Below, piece by piece: positions 35,596 to 45,600 of a DNA stretch of 64,000 nucleotides. Under the pieces are notes generated by a model. It was not told where the DNA came from. It did not search any database and was given only the letters and a program-made list of their open reading frames with translations. Source of the DNA: Lutibacter sp. GTDB lineage: Bacteria > Bacteroidota > Bacteroidia > Flavobacteriales > Flavobacteriaceae. The first letter of the stretch is position 1, and every line of letters starts with the position of its first letter. Location: positions 1-64,000 of the forward strand of contig NZ_JAKIUR010000008.1 of NCBI RefSeq assembly GCF_021647475.1, written 5' to 3'. The position numbers and the translations under genes were made by a program.

Positions 35596-37758
35596 ATGGC
35601 AATATTATCAAAAATTAGAGATCGCTCTATGTTTTTAATCCTAATTGTAGGATTAGCACTTTTTGCATTTGTACTAAATCCAAGTTCAATTCAACGTTTT
35701 TTCAATGCAAGTAAAACCAATGAAGTTGGAGAAGTAAACGGACAAGTTATTGGTAGAGAAGATTTTGCAAAACAAGTTGAAAATTATCGAGCTAAATATG
35801 GATCAAGAGTTACTCAAATGCAAGCTGTGAATACCGTTTGGAATTCATTAGTTAGTGAGAAAATTTTTAAAACTCAACTTAAAGAAGCCGGTATTGTAGT
35901 TGGTGAAAAAGATATTTGGGATGCAATGGTTGCAATGCCTGAAATTCAAAACTCACCAATATTTAAAAATAAAGCAGGTCTATTTGATGAAGAAAAATTA
36001 AAAGAATATGTTGCAACTTTAGAAGATGATGCAAAATCAGGAAATACTAAAGGTTGGATAGATTGGTTAAATACTGAAAAACAGATTAAGCAAAATTTAG
36101 AAAGACAAGCTTATACAACTTTAGTAAGTGCCGGATTAGGTGCTTCATTGAAAGAAGGTGAAAGAGATTATAACTTTAATAATGAAACTGTAAGTGGTAA
36201 TTTTGTATTTATGCCTTACCGCCTAATTCCTGATAGTTTAGTTGTCGTTACAAAAGGTGATATTTTAAACTACGTAAAAGATAATCCAAAAACATATAAA
36301 CCAGAAGCCACACGCTCAATTAAATATATTAAATTTGATATTGTTCCTTCAAAAGCTGATGGAGAAGCGGTAAAAGCAAAAGTAGCCTCTTATATTAATG
36401 ATAAAGAAGAATATAGTAATGCAGCTAAGTCTATTATAAAAACTCATGGATTAAAAAATGCTACTAATTATGAAGAGTTTTTAGTTGAAAATAAATCAGA
36501 TTTATTATTAGATAATTCTTACAAGTTTAAAAATCAGGTTCCTAAAGAAATTTCAGAAGCTGTATTTAATGGTAAACTTGGTGATGTTTTTGGACCATAT
36601 AAAGAAAATGGATTTTATAAAATTTCTAAATTAGTAGAAGTTATAAAAATGCCAGATTCTGTTAAATCGAGCCATATTATTGTTCCTTACAAAGGAGCTG
36701 TTCGTTCAACTTCAAACAGAACAAAAGAAGCCGCTAAAAAAATGGCAGATAGTATTTATAATTTAGTTAAAAATAGTGATACTAAATTTAAAGAAATGGC
36801 TGATAAAGTTAACTCTGATGGCACTAAAGGTAAAGGAGGAAGTATAGGATGGATTACAAAAAACCAAGCCTTTTCACCTTCATTTGATAAAGATTTTGCA
36901 AATTTTATTTTTAAAAATAAAACAGGAAGTATAAAAGTAGTTGAAACTGCTTTTGGTTTTCACGTAATTAAAATTAACGAACAAACTAAACCTAAAAAGG
37001 CAGTTAAATTGGTAACTTTTGCTCGTTCAATTGAGCCATCAGAAGATACAGAAAATTTAATTTTCCAAAAAGCAGAAATGGTTGCTTCACAATTATCTGA
37101 TGGTAAAAAAATAGATGAAGTTGCAAAAGCAGATGGTTATAAAGTGCAATCTGCGGTTAATTTAAAAGTATTATCTGAAAATGTTCCAGGTATTGGTGCT
37201 CAAAGGCAAATTGTAACTTGGTCTTATAAACCAGAAAGAGAAATTGGTAACTCAAAGCGTTTTGATATAAATGTTGGCGAAAAAAGAGGTTATGCTGTTG
37301 TAGTTTTAACAGGAATGACTTCAGCTGATGAAATTTCTTTAAATTCATCAATTATTGCTAAGGTTAGACCATTATTAATAAGTAAGAAAAAAGCTGCTTT
37401 ATTAAAAGAAAAAATAAAAGGGACTACTTTAGCAGAGATTGCAAAAAATGCGAACACTACGGTTCGTTTTGCAAGTTCTGTATCTTTAGCTAGTCCGTTA
37501 ATTTCAGGAGTTGGTAATGAACCTTCAGTTGTAGGTGCAATGTCAACGTTAGCTTTAAATAAAGTCTCTCCAGCTATTTCGGGTAATAAAGGAGTGTTTG
37601 TAGTACAAGTAACTAAACGCAAAAATCCTATTAAATTAAATAATTATAATGCGTTTAGAAATAATATGACTAAAAAATTACAAGGAAGAAGTTATCAATT
37701 ATATCAGGTTTTGCAAGATAATGCTGATATAACAGATAATAGAGGAAAATTCTTTTAA
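35596..37758 (+). CDS. ppiD: Periplasmic folding factor PpiD/SurA-like peptidyl-prolyl isomerase
   Basis: Inner-membrane-anchored chaperone of 720 residues for exported proteins. The N-terminus is the usual PpiD form MAILSKIRDRSMFLILIVGL, with one membrane segment (about 13-32). A SurA-N-like chaperone region follows (about 45-230, EVNGQVIGREDFAKQVENYR). The parvulin domain is at about 355-460 (VKSSHIIVPYKGAVR, KGKGGSIGWITKNQAFSPSF, GFHVIKINEQ). A second, degenerate parvulin-like region ends at about 600. It is separated from the CNNM gene by 111 nt. A decayed IS element follows. Confidence 0.94.
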   Translation: MAILSKIRDRSMFLILIVGLALFAFVLNPSSIQRFFNASKTNEVGEVNGQVIGREDFAKQVENYRAKYGSRVTQMQAVNTVWNSLVSEKIFKTQLKEAGIVVGEKDIWDAMVAMPEIQNSPIFKNKAGLFDEEKLKEYVATLEDDAKSGNTKGWIDWLNTEKQIKQNLERQAYTTLVSAGLGASLKEGERDYNFNNETVSGNFVFMPYRLIPDSLVVVTKGDILNYVKDNPKTYKPEATRSIKYIKFDIVPSKADGEAVKAKVASYINDKEEYSNAAKSIIKTHGLKNATNYEEFLVENKSDLLLDNSYKFKNQVPKEISEAVFNGKLGDVFGPYKENGFYKISKLVEVIKMPDSVKSSHIIVPYKGAVRSTSNRTKEAAKKMADSIYNLVKNSDTKFKEMADKVNSDGTKGKGGSIGWITKNQAFSPSFDKDFANFIFKNKTGSIKVVETAFGFHVIKINEQTKPKKAVKLVTFARSIEPSEDTENLIFQKAEMVASQLSDGKKIDEVAKADGYKVQSAVNLKVLSENVPGIGAQRQIVTWSYKPEREIGNSKRFDINVGEKRGYAVVVLTGMTSADEISLNSSIIAKVRPLLISKKKAALLKEKIKGTTLAEIAKNANTTVRFASSVSLASPLISGVGNEPSVVGAMSTLALNKVSPAISGNKGVFVVQVTKRKNPIKLNNYNAFRNNMTKKLQGRSYQLYQVLQDNADITDNRGKFF

Positions 37759-37813
37759 ACGTATATTTGTGACGTCCTAAATAACTGTTACAAGTTTATA
37801 CAAAGATAGTTTT

Positions 37814-37845
37814 AAATCTCCGAGAGTTGCAACTCTCGGAGATTT
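37814..37845. terminator. Strong palindrome behind ppiD, probable terminator
   Basis: AAATCTCCGAGAGTT (37814-37828) and AACTCTCGGAGATTT (37831-37845) form a perfect stem with a tiny loop, followed by T residues. By the terminal repeats it lies inside the IS remnant, so it may be part of the element or an older repeat rather than the native ppiD terminator. Confidence 0.65.
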
Positions 37846-37869
37846 TTAGTTTTATAGGTTTTAATTTTT

Positions 37870-38711
37870 ATATTTTTTTGTTGATGCATTTGGTTTGGAA
37901 TAAGCATCGGTTATCAAGGCTAAATACATTGGATTATTAACGATGTTCCACATAAGTTATATCAGCAACCCAAACTTGTTCTAGATAAACAATTTCTAAA
38001 TACTCTATACGGGTTTTTATGCTTTCGGAATCTGTGATGTGAATTGGTGGTTATATGATTTGTTGCGTTAAGTTCTTGAATTCAGGATTGGCTTTTAAAA
38101 TTTTAAATAATTTATTTCTCCCAATGCCAAGAAATTCTAATTCTTCTTGTAGTAAATAATATAACTTTCTTGTTCCTAACCTTGGTATTTGAGTACGTAT
38201 TTGAGTAACCATTTCAACAACTTGTTTGTCTATTGCTTTACCTTTTGCAACTCTTACAATGGAACAATAATATACCTGTCTGCTTACCCCAAGTAATTTA
38301 TAGGAAGGACTAATACTTTGGGCCGCACTGTTCTTTTGATAAATCTATTACTCGGGTTTGTAGTTTTTTCTTATTGGAATATTATATTCTTTTTCTGCCA
38401 AATCAATCATCATATCAAACAGAATAGCTTTCTTATCTGATTGAGATACTTATTTTTTAAAAAGAGGAACTTCTTGCTCCATCTCTAATAGCTTTTGTTC
38501 AGGTGTTTTTTCCATATTTGATGGTGTTTGATTTTTCCAATCAAAATTATCATATTTTCTAAGCCAATTTACAATAGTACTCCTTGCCTGAATACCATAC
38601 TCGCTGAACCCCTGTTGTGGATAAGTTCCCTTGTTTTATTAATTGAACTATTTGAAGTTTTAAACTTAAACTGTAATCTTTTTGAGTCCGTTTTACATAA
38701 ATTGTTTTCAT
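37870..38711 (-). pseudogene. IS3-family transposase genes (orfA/orfB), decayed
   Basis: From ATG 38711 the minus strand reads MKTIYVKRTQKDYSLSLKLQ and IVQLIKQGNLSTTGVQ, an orfA start. A frameshift then moves to EYGIQARSTIVNWLRKYDNF, and after EQKLLEMEQEVPLFKK comes a stop, followed in the same frame by SDKKAILFDMMIDLAEKEYN. The orfB part is open as SISPSYKLLGVSRQVYY to GIGRNKLFKILKANPEFKNL (HTH_21-like), then stops. After further shifts come SHHRFRKHKN, EQVWVADITYV (first catalytic Asp) and PMYLALITDAYSK (second Asp region). The third acidic residue is missing. It cannot make a working transposase. Confidence 0.85.
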
Positions 38712-38816
38712 TACACTAGTTTTTTGTGTAATGCTATTTCAGGACGAGACACCATATAATTATAAAAATCTGTATTATTTTAATGCAGCTTTTTTCTTTT
38801 TTATAAGGAATAACAA

Positions 38817-38824
38817 TACTTTTG
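38817..38824 (+). promoter_or_regulatory. Putative -7 box for glmM
   Basis: TACTTTTG matches TAnnTTTG and ends 12 nt before ATG 38837. It lies outside the IS remnant, so the IS does not separate glmM from this promoter. Confidence 0.4.
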
Positions 38825-38836
38825 TAAAAAAATAAT

Positions 38837-40219
38837 ATGGCTTTAATAAAATCAATATCTGGAATACGAGGTACCATAGGAGGAAAGGTAGGAGAAAATC
38901 TAACTCCGTTAGATACCGTGAAATTTGCCGCTGCTTATGGAATGTGGCTAAAAAAATCAACTAAAAAGAAAAACCTTACAGTAATTTTGGGTAGAGATGC
39001 CAGAATATCAGGGAAAATTGTAAGTGGTTTAGTTGGTGATACGTTAATTAGTTTAGGTATAAAAGTGGTGGATATAGGTTTGTCAACCACGCCAACTGTA
39101 GAAATAGCAGTGCAATTAGATGAAGCCGATGGTGGAATTATTATTACTGCAAGTCATAATCCAAAACAATGGAATGCCTTAAAATTATTAAATCATAAAG
39201 GAGAATTTTTAACAGCAGCAGATGGAGAAGAAGTATTAAATATTGCTAAAAATGAAGCTTTTGTGTTTGCAGAAATTGATGATTTAGGTGTTTTTAGAAA
39301 GAAGAAACATTATATAAATAGACATATAAATGAAGTTCTAAATTTGGATTTAGTAGCTATTGAAGCTATAAAAAAAGCAAAATTTAAAGTAGTAGTTGAT
39401 GCTGTAAATTCAACAGGTGGAATCGCAATTCCTGCTTTATTAGAAAAATTAGGAGTAGAATGTGTAGAATTATATTGCGAGCCAAACGGCGAGTTTCCTC
39501 ATAACCCAGAACCTTTAAAAGAACATTTAACGGATATTTCTAAATTAGTAGTTAAAGAAAATGCTGATTTAGGTATTGTAGTTGATCCAGATGTGGATAG
39601 ATTAGCTTTAATCTGTGAAGATGGATCTATGTTTGGTGAAGAATATACGCTAGTTGCTTGTGCCGATTATGTGTTAGGTAAAACTAAAGGAAATACCGTT
39701 TCTAATTTATCATCTTCAAAGGCATTAAAAGATATTACAGAAAAGCACGGTGGAAATTATACAGCAAGTGCTGTAGGCGAAGTAAATGTTGTGGCTCAAA
39801 TGAAAGCTACCAATGCAATAATTGGAGGAGAAGGTAATGGCGGAATTATTTATCCAGAATCACATTACGGAAGAGATTCTTTAGTTGGTGTAGCGTTATT
39901 TTTATCGCATTTAGCCGAATCAAAAATATCTTGTAAGGAATTAAGGAATAGTTACCCTAACTACTATATGAGTAAAAATAAAATTCAGTTAACACCACAA
40001 ATTAATGTAAATGAAGTTTTAGAAAAAATGGCTTCTAACTATAAAAACGAAGATGTTTTAACTATTGATGGTGTTAAAATAAATTTTGATAATGAATGGG
40101 TTCATTTACGAAAATCAAATACAGAACCAATTATTAGAATATATACTGAAAGTATTTCACAAAAAAGTGCTGATGAATTGGCAGCAAGATTCATAAAAGA
40201 AATAAAATCAATCTTATAA
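38837..40219 (+). CDS. glmM: Phosphoglucosamine mutase
   Basis: Converts glucosamine-6-phosphate to glucosamine-1-phosphate for UDP-GlcNAc, needed for peptidoglycan and lipid A. The 460 residues have the phosphohexomutase order: KSISGIRGTIGG at the start, the active-site Ser in IITASHNPKQWNALKL, the metal loop GIVVDPDVDRLALICEDG, the sugar loop GGEGNGGIIYPESHYGRDSL and the phosphate-binding WVHLRKSNTEPIIRIYTES. Phosphomannomutase/phosphoglucomutase activity cannot be excluded by motif, but Bacteroidota homologues of this type are annotated GlmM. A family-2 repeat begins 5 nt after its stop. Confidence 0.93.
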   Translation: MALIKSISGIRGTIGGKVGENLTPLDTVKFAAAYGMWLKKSTKKKNLTVILGRDARISGKIVSGLVGDTLISLGIKVVDIGLSTTPTVEIAVQLDEADGGIIITASHNPKQWNALKLLNHKGEFLTAADGEEVLNIAKNEAFVFAEIDDLGVFRKKKHYINRHINEVLNLDLVAIEAIKKAKFKVVVDAVNSTGGIAIPALLEKLGVECVELYCEPNGEFPHNPEPLKEHLTDISKLVVKENADLGIVVDPDVDRLALICEDGSMFGEEYTLVACADYVLGKTKGNTVSNLSSSKALKDITEKHGGNYTASAVGEVNVVAQMKATNAIIGGEGNGGIIYPESHYGRDSLVGVALFLSHLAESKISCKELRNSYPNYYMSKNKIQLTPQINVNEVLEKMASNYKNEDVLTIDGVKINFDNEWVHLRKSNTEPIIRIYTESISQKSADELAARFIKEIKSIL

Positions 40220-40224
40220 ATAAT

Positions 40225-40407
40225 AACCCGTTGTGCATTTTGATAAAATTTCGTCAATTCGAGTGAATTTTAGCCTTTTTAGGCTTAAAATTAGTATCGA
40301 GAATAGGTTTTTTATTTAAAAATAGCCCTTCTCGATACCATTTTTTATCAAAAATTACTCAAATTGACCTAGCAGTAAGTTTAAAGAGTCAAAATGTACA
40401 ACAAGTA
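40225..40407. repeat. Family-2 nested palindromic repeat, copy C
   Basis: Starts AACCCGTTGTGCATTTTGAT as in copy B and ends CAAAATGTACAACAAGTA. The core contains AGCCTTTTTAGGC, AGTATCGAGAATAGG and CTCGATACCATTTTTTATCA. It is about 20 bp shorter than copy B because the CGCCGTCAGGCAGG hairpin is missing and ACTCAAATTGACC stands there instead. Confidence 0.88.
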
Positions 40408-40420
40408 ATAATAAATAAAA

Positions 40421-41269
40421 ATGAAAAATTTAATATTAATGGTACTTATTTTAACCAGTACTATCACTTTTTCTCAAGAAGTAGTAAAATCTCAAGATTT
40501 AAATTATAACGATGCAGGTCCAAATAAAGGGAAGTTTTTTGTGTATTGGGGTTGGAATAGAGATCATTATTCAACTTCAGATATTAAGTTTAGCGGAGCT
40601 GATTATAAATTCACTTTATATGATGTAAAAGCAGACGATAAACCAAAACCATTCGGAATTTATTTTTTAAAATTAGATGAATTAACCATTCCACAAACTA
40701 ATTTTAGAATAGGTTATTTTTTAAAGGAACATTATACCGTTTCCATAGGACTTGACCATATGAAATATGTGATGCGAAATGACCAAATTGTTAGAATGAA
40801 CGGTGTTATAAATACGGGTGGTGCTTTTGATGGCGTTTATAGCAATGTAGATAAAGTTTTAACTAGCGACTTTTTATTATTTGAACATACTGATGGTTTA
40901 AACTATATAAATATGGAAGTTAGCCGATTTGATAATTTAGATAATTGGTTGAAATTTTCAGTAAAAAATATAGATATTAATTTAACTGAAGGAATTGGTG
41001 TCGGAATTTTATATCCAAAAACAAATACAACATTAATGGGTAAAGAACTATATGATGAATTCCACGTATCTGGTTACGGTTTTTCTGCTCATGCAGGTTT
41101 AAATTTTACTTTTTTCAAACACTTTTTTATACAATCTAATTTTAAAGTGGGTTATATAAATATGCAGGATATTAGAACAACCAAAGATAAAAGAGATAAA
41201 GCAACTCAACATTTTACTTTTATAGAAAATATGTATGTTTTTGGAGCTCGGTTTAGTTTAACAAAATAA
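40421..41269 (+). CDS. Outer-membrane beta-barrel-like protein, unknown function
   Basis: A 282-residue secreted protein with signal peptide MKNLILMVLILTSTITFSQ. Strand-rich stretches end in aromatic residues, for example GKFFVYWGWNRDHYSTSDIK, TNFRIGYFLKEHYTVSIGLD, SAHAGLNFTFFKHFFIQSNF and the last strand FIENMYVFGARFSLTK. This indicates an eight- to twelve-stranded outer-membrane barrel. I recognise no specific family. It is a single gene with a family-2 repeat directly in front and the fragment-bearing gap 41270-41590 behind. Confidence 0.8.
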   Translation: MKNLILMVLILTSTITFSQEVVKSQDLNYNDAGPNKGKFFVYWGWNRDHYSTSDIKFSGADYKFTLYDVKADDKPKPFGIYFLKLDELTIPQTNFRIGYFLKEHYTVSIGLDHMKYVMRNDQIVRMNGVINTGGAFDGVYSNVDKVLTSDFLLFEHTDGLNYINMEVSRFDNLDNWLKFSVKNIDINLTEGIGVGILYPKTNTTLMGKELYDEFHVSGYGFSAHAGLNFTFFKHFFIQSNFKVGYINMQDIRTTKDKRDKATQHFTFIENMYVFGARFSLTK

Positions 41270-41397
41270 AATGAATTCGGATAAAAATATAATGAAAATT
41301 ATCAATTAAATATTTGTATTTGAGCACAGTTCATTCTCAGCTTGATTGGGAATCCTGTTTTTCTATTAATCAATACGGATGGTTTTTTATAATGAAT

Positions 41398-41422
41398 CCT
41401 CTATTCAAGAACTTAACGCAAC
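41398..41422 (+). mobile_element. Short fragment of the IS3-type orfB
   Basis: ATTCAAGAACTTAACGCAAC followed by AAATC is identical, in inverted orientation, to part of the IS remnant near 38054-38078 (PEFKNLTQQI of orfB). No more of the element is seen on either side, so this is a scrap left by deletion or rearrangement. The rest of the 321-nt gap 41270-41590 holds only a doubtful 46-codon frame at 41449-41589. Confidence 0.6.
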
Positions 41423-41448
41423 AAATCTAAATTAATAGATTTGTAACT

Positions 41449-41589
41449 ATGAAACGAAAAAAGAATAGACTTATTCATAAAGAAATAATACAAATAGAGA
41501 CACTTTTAAATCAAAAAACATTTGCAAGAGTTGCGGTAATTAAACATTTGCTAAAAAGTATTCCTTATGATAAAAAATTTAAAATTTAA
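41449..41589 (+). CDS. Possible 46-residue basic protein
   Basis: ATG-started frame reading MKRKKNRLIHKEIIQIETLL and ending SIPYDKKFKI. It is predominantly basic and helical in appearance, lies next to an IS scrap and stops 1 nt before the convergent YitT gene. No family is recognised, no -7 box stands at the usual distance, and in such AT-rich DNA a frame of this length can occur by chance. Kept only as a candidate. Confidence 0.25.
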   Translation: MKRKKNRLIHKEIIQIETLLNQKTFARVAVIKHLLKSIPYDKKFKI

Positions 41590-41590
41590 G

Positions 41591-42439
41591 TTATAATTTT
41601 CTACTAGAGCCTATTAATTCAGTAGCTTCAAATACAATCATAGATGCATTTTTATCGTGTTCTTCTACCAAGTTTTTAAGTGCAATTATTCTGTTTTTAT
41701 TTATAGATAGAAAAATAATATTTCTACCATTTTCAAAATGAAGATCATCTCCTTTAATTAAGGTTCCTGTAATTCCCATTTCAGCAGTAATAGTATGTTT
41801 TAAATCGTCAAGGTTATTTGAAGAAATATGCACAATTTTGTTTTGTTTTATTCCTGTTAATACTAAATCTATAAATTTAGAAGCAACAAAAATGCTAATC
41901 ATACTCCATAGAGATAATTCAATGTCTCTAAATACAATTCCCGCAGAAACAACTACAATAATATCTAAAAACAAAATTACAGTTCCAGCTCTCAATCCTA
42001 ATTTTGTGGTTGCTATTTTTGCTATAATGGTACTTCCACCAGCAGAAGAATCTCCCTTGAAAATTAAACCTAAGCCAACACCTACACAAATTCCTCCATA
42101 AATAGTAGCTAATAAAGTATTTGTACTTAAAGCAGGAAAATGTATAATTTCGGCTAATAAATCAATAAAAGAGGATAGCAAAATAATGGCAACAATTGTT
42201 CTAAATGCAAATCTTTTTCCTAGGTGTTTAATACTAATTAATAATAATGGCGTATTAATTAAAAACATTAAAATCCCCGTTGGTAAATTAAATAAATAAT
42301 GAAATATAATGGATAAACCTGCCGTACCACCAGTTACAATTTTATTAGGGATTAAAAATCCAACAACTCCAATTGCAGTAATTAGGCTTCCAGTAATTAT
42401 AAAAGAGTAATTAATAAACTCTTTTTTAAATGTTTGCAT
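41591..42439 (-). CDS. YitT family membrane protein
   Basis: Inner-membrane protein of 282 residues with five hydrophobic segments at about 12-32, 52-72, 80-98, 105-130 and 150-190. Family features include GFLIPNKIVTGGTAGLSIIF and IYGGICVGVGLGLIFKGDSS followed by AGGSTIIAKI. The soluble C-terminal DUF2179 domain (about 215-275) contains AEMGITGTLIKGDDLHFENG. The physiological role of YitT proteins is unknown. It is a single gene, separated from secA by a family-1 repeat. Confidence 0.9.
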   Translation of the reverse strand: MQTFKKEFINYSFIITGSLITAIGVVGFLIPNKIVTGGTAGLSIIFHYLFNLPTGILMFLINTPLLLISIKHLGKRFAFRTIVAIILLSSFIDLLAEIIHFPALSTNTLLATIYGGICVGVGLGLIFKGDSSAGGSTIIAKIATTKLGLRAGTVILFLDIIVVVSAGIVFRDIELSLWSMISIFVASKFIDLVLTGIKQNKIVHISSNNLDDLKHTITAEMGITGTLIKGDDLHFENGRNIIFLSINKNRIIALKNLVEEHDKNASMIVFEATELIGSSRKL

Positions 42440-42481
42440 AGATTTAATTATTCAAATAAAATAGTTGTTTTTCTGATTGTC

Positions 42482-42590
42482 CGTCACCCTGAACTTGTTT
42501 CAGGGTCGTATTCAATAAAACACTGGTTATCAAACGGAAATGAGATGCTGAAACGAGCCTGCCTTGCCGACAGGCAGGTTCAGCATGACG
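42482..42590. repeat. Family-1 two-hairpin repeat, copy 5
   Basis: Starts CGTCACCCTGAACTTGTTTC (fold CCCTGAACTTGTTTCAGGG) and ends with CCTGCCTTGCCGACAGGCAG then GTTCAGCATGACG. It is a sub-type shared with copy 7 (60957), in which the left hairpin reads CACCCTG rather than CATTCTG. It is flanked by TGTCCGT and ACGGACA, and the same TGTCCGTAATTA flank occurs beside copy 7, so the mobile unit may be longer. Confidence 0.82.
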
Positions 42591-42653
42591 TTGTTCTTTA
42601 TTATTACTAATTACGGACATACAAATTATTTTTTTCGTTAAAATTGATGTAAT

Positions 42654-45600
42654 TTATTTATCAACTAAAACCCATTCTCCTTTTTGAATTAGTGGAATTG
42701 CTTGTTTGTACTTCAACGTTTTATTTTCACCAGACATAATATTTTTAATAGTTATGTGCTCATTTCTTCCAATTTTACGCTCGGTTCTAACTATAGTTTC
42801 TACAACTTGTGGCTGTTGCGTTTGGTTAGTTTGTGCATTTTCAGATAAATTACTATAATCTTCTTTGGTTAATTTTACATTTTCACGTTTTCTTTCCTGA
42901 GCTTGAGACACTTGATTTGCATTATTAGAAGGTAATTCACCTTTAAATAAGAAGGATAATACTTCTTTATTTATAGTATCTAACATTCCATTAAATAACT
43001 CAAAAGATTCAAATTTGTAAATTAAAAGTGGATCTTTTTGTTCATAAGTAGCATTTTGAACAGATTGTTTTAACTCATCCATTTGACGTAAATGATCTTT
43101 CCAAGTATCATCAATAATGGCTAAGGTGATGTTTTTTTCAAAATCAGTAACTAATTCTTTTCCTTTAGAATCATACGCTTCTTTTAAATTGGTAATTACT
43201 TTAAGTTCCTTGTTACCATCAGTAAATGGTACTACTATACGTTCGTATTTATCACCTTGATTTTCATAAACATCTTTAATTACAGGGAAAGCCATTTTTG
43301 CACTTCGCTCTAATTTATTTTTATAATGTTTGTAAACAACATCAAATAATTGATCGGTAAGTTCTTGTTCCGATAGCGTTTTAAATTCTTCTTCTGTAAA
43401 AGGAGAAGTGGTTGTAGAAAACTTAATTAATTCGTATTCAAAGTTTTTAAAATCACTTGTTACTTTATTTTCACGTATTAATGAATTACAAGTATCATAA
43501 ACCATGTTTACAATATCTACTTTTAGTCTAGAGCCATATAAAGCGTGTCTTCTACGTTTGTAAACAACTTCACGTTGTGAATTCATTACATCATCATATT
43601 CTAATAATCTTTTACGAACACCAAAGTTGTTTTCTTCTACTTTGCGTTGAGCTCTTTCAATTGATTTGGAAATCATAGAATGTTGAATTACTTCGCCTTC
43701 TTTTAATCCCATTCTATCCATCATTTTGGCAATTCTTTCAGAACCAAACAAACGCATTAAATTATCTTCTAATGAAACATAGAACTGAGAGGATCCATTA
43801 TCTCCTTGACGTCCTGCACGACCACGTAACTGACGGTCAACACGTCTAGAATCATGACGTTCTGTACCAATAATAGCTAAACCACCAGCTTTTTTAACTT
43901 CATCGGTTAATTTAATATCGGTACCACGACCCGCCATATTTGTTGCAATAGTTACCACGCCAGATTTACCAGCCTCGGCAATAATGTCAGCTTCTTTTTT
44001 ATGAAGTTTTGCATTTAATACATTATGTTGAATTTTTTTAATATTAAGCATTCTACTTAATAATTCAGATATTTCTACGGAAGTTGTACCTACTAGAACT
44101 GGACGACCTAGGTTTACTAAAGTTTCAATTTCATTAATAACCGCATTATATTTTTCACGTTTTGTTTTAAAAACTAAATCTTCTCTATCATCTCTAATTA
44201 AAGGTTTATTACTAGGTACTTCAACCACATCTAATTTGTAGATTTCCCAAAATTCACCAGCTTCCGTAACCGCAGTACCTGTCATACCAGCTAATTTACG
44301 GTACATTCTAAAATAATTTTGTAAGGTTACGGTTGCATAGGTTTGCGTGGCATCTTCAATTTTTACGTTTTCTTTAGCTTCAATTGCTTGGTGTAAACCA
44401 TCAGAATAACGACGCCCTTCCATAATACGCCCTGTTTGTTCATCAACAATTTTAATTTTATCTTCCATAATAACATATTCCACATCTTTTTCAAATAAGG
44501 TATATGCTTTTAAAAGTTGATTCATAGTATGAATACGTTCGCTTTTTAAACTATAATCGCGATACAATTCTTCTTTTTTTGTCGCAATATCATCTGGGGA
44601 ATTTGATTCATTTTCAATTCTATGAATTTCCATACTTAAATCGGGAAGTATAAAGAAATCATCCTCTGTATCATCTCCAGATAAAAATGTAATTCCTTTA
44701 TCAGTAAGTTCTATGGAATTATTTTTTTCGTCAATTACAAAATATAGGTCATTATCTATTTTAGGCATTTCCCTATTATTATCTTGCATATAGAAGTTTT
44801 CAGTTTTTTGTAATAAATGCTTAATTCCTTCTTGACTTAAATATTTAATTAAGGCTTTACTTTTAGGTAATCCTCTAAAAACGCGAAGCAATAAAAATCC
44901 ACCTTCTTTAGTATTCCCTTCTTGAATTAGTTTTTTAGCTTCTGCTAAAACTCCAATTAAATGATTTTTTTGTGTGTTTACAATTCTATCTACACTTGGT
45001 TTAAGTTCATTAAATTCGTGTCTATCAGCATTAGCAGTTGCACCAGATATAATTAATGGAGTTCTTGCATCATCAACCAAAACTGAATCGACCTCATCTA
45101 CAATAGCATAATTATGTGGTCGTTGAACTAAATCATTTGGTGAATGTGCCATATTATCACGCAAGTAATCAAAACCAAATTCATTGTTTGTACCGTAAGT
45201 AATATCAGAATTGTAGGCTTTTCGTCTTTCATCGGAATTAGGTTGGTGTAAATCAATACAATCTACGCTTAATCCATGAAATTCAAACATTGTTCCCATC
45301 CATGCGGCATCACGTTTTGCTAAATAGTCATTTACAGTTACTACGTGAACGCCATTGCCTGTTAGTGCATTTAAATAAACGGGTAGGGTTGAAACCAACG
45401 TTTTACCTTCACCAGTCATCATTTCCGCAATTTTACCTTGGTGTAAAACTGAACCTCCAATTAACTGAACATCATAATGAATCATGTCCCAAGTTATTTC
45501 CATTCCTTGTGCATCCCAAATGTTTACCCATTCTGTTTGGTCATCATTTAGTAGTGTAACATTATTTCTAATGGCTGAAATTTCACGGTCAAAAGCAGTA

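Larger units (their letters stand above)
37771..38746 (-). mobile_element. Remnant of an IS3-type insertion sequence
   Basis: The gap from 37759 to 38836 is filled by a decayed insertion sequence. Imperfect terminal inverted repeats are visible: GTCCTAAATAACTGTTACA at 37774-37792 and, inverted, GTCCTGAAATAGCATTACAC at 38727-38746. Its genes lie on the minus strand with several frameshifts and stops and a lost integrase C-terminus. The length (about 975 bp) is shorter than intact IS3 elements (about 1.2-1.5 kb), consistent with internal deletion. No clear target duplication. Confidence 0.75.
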
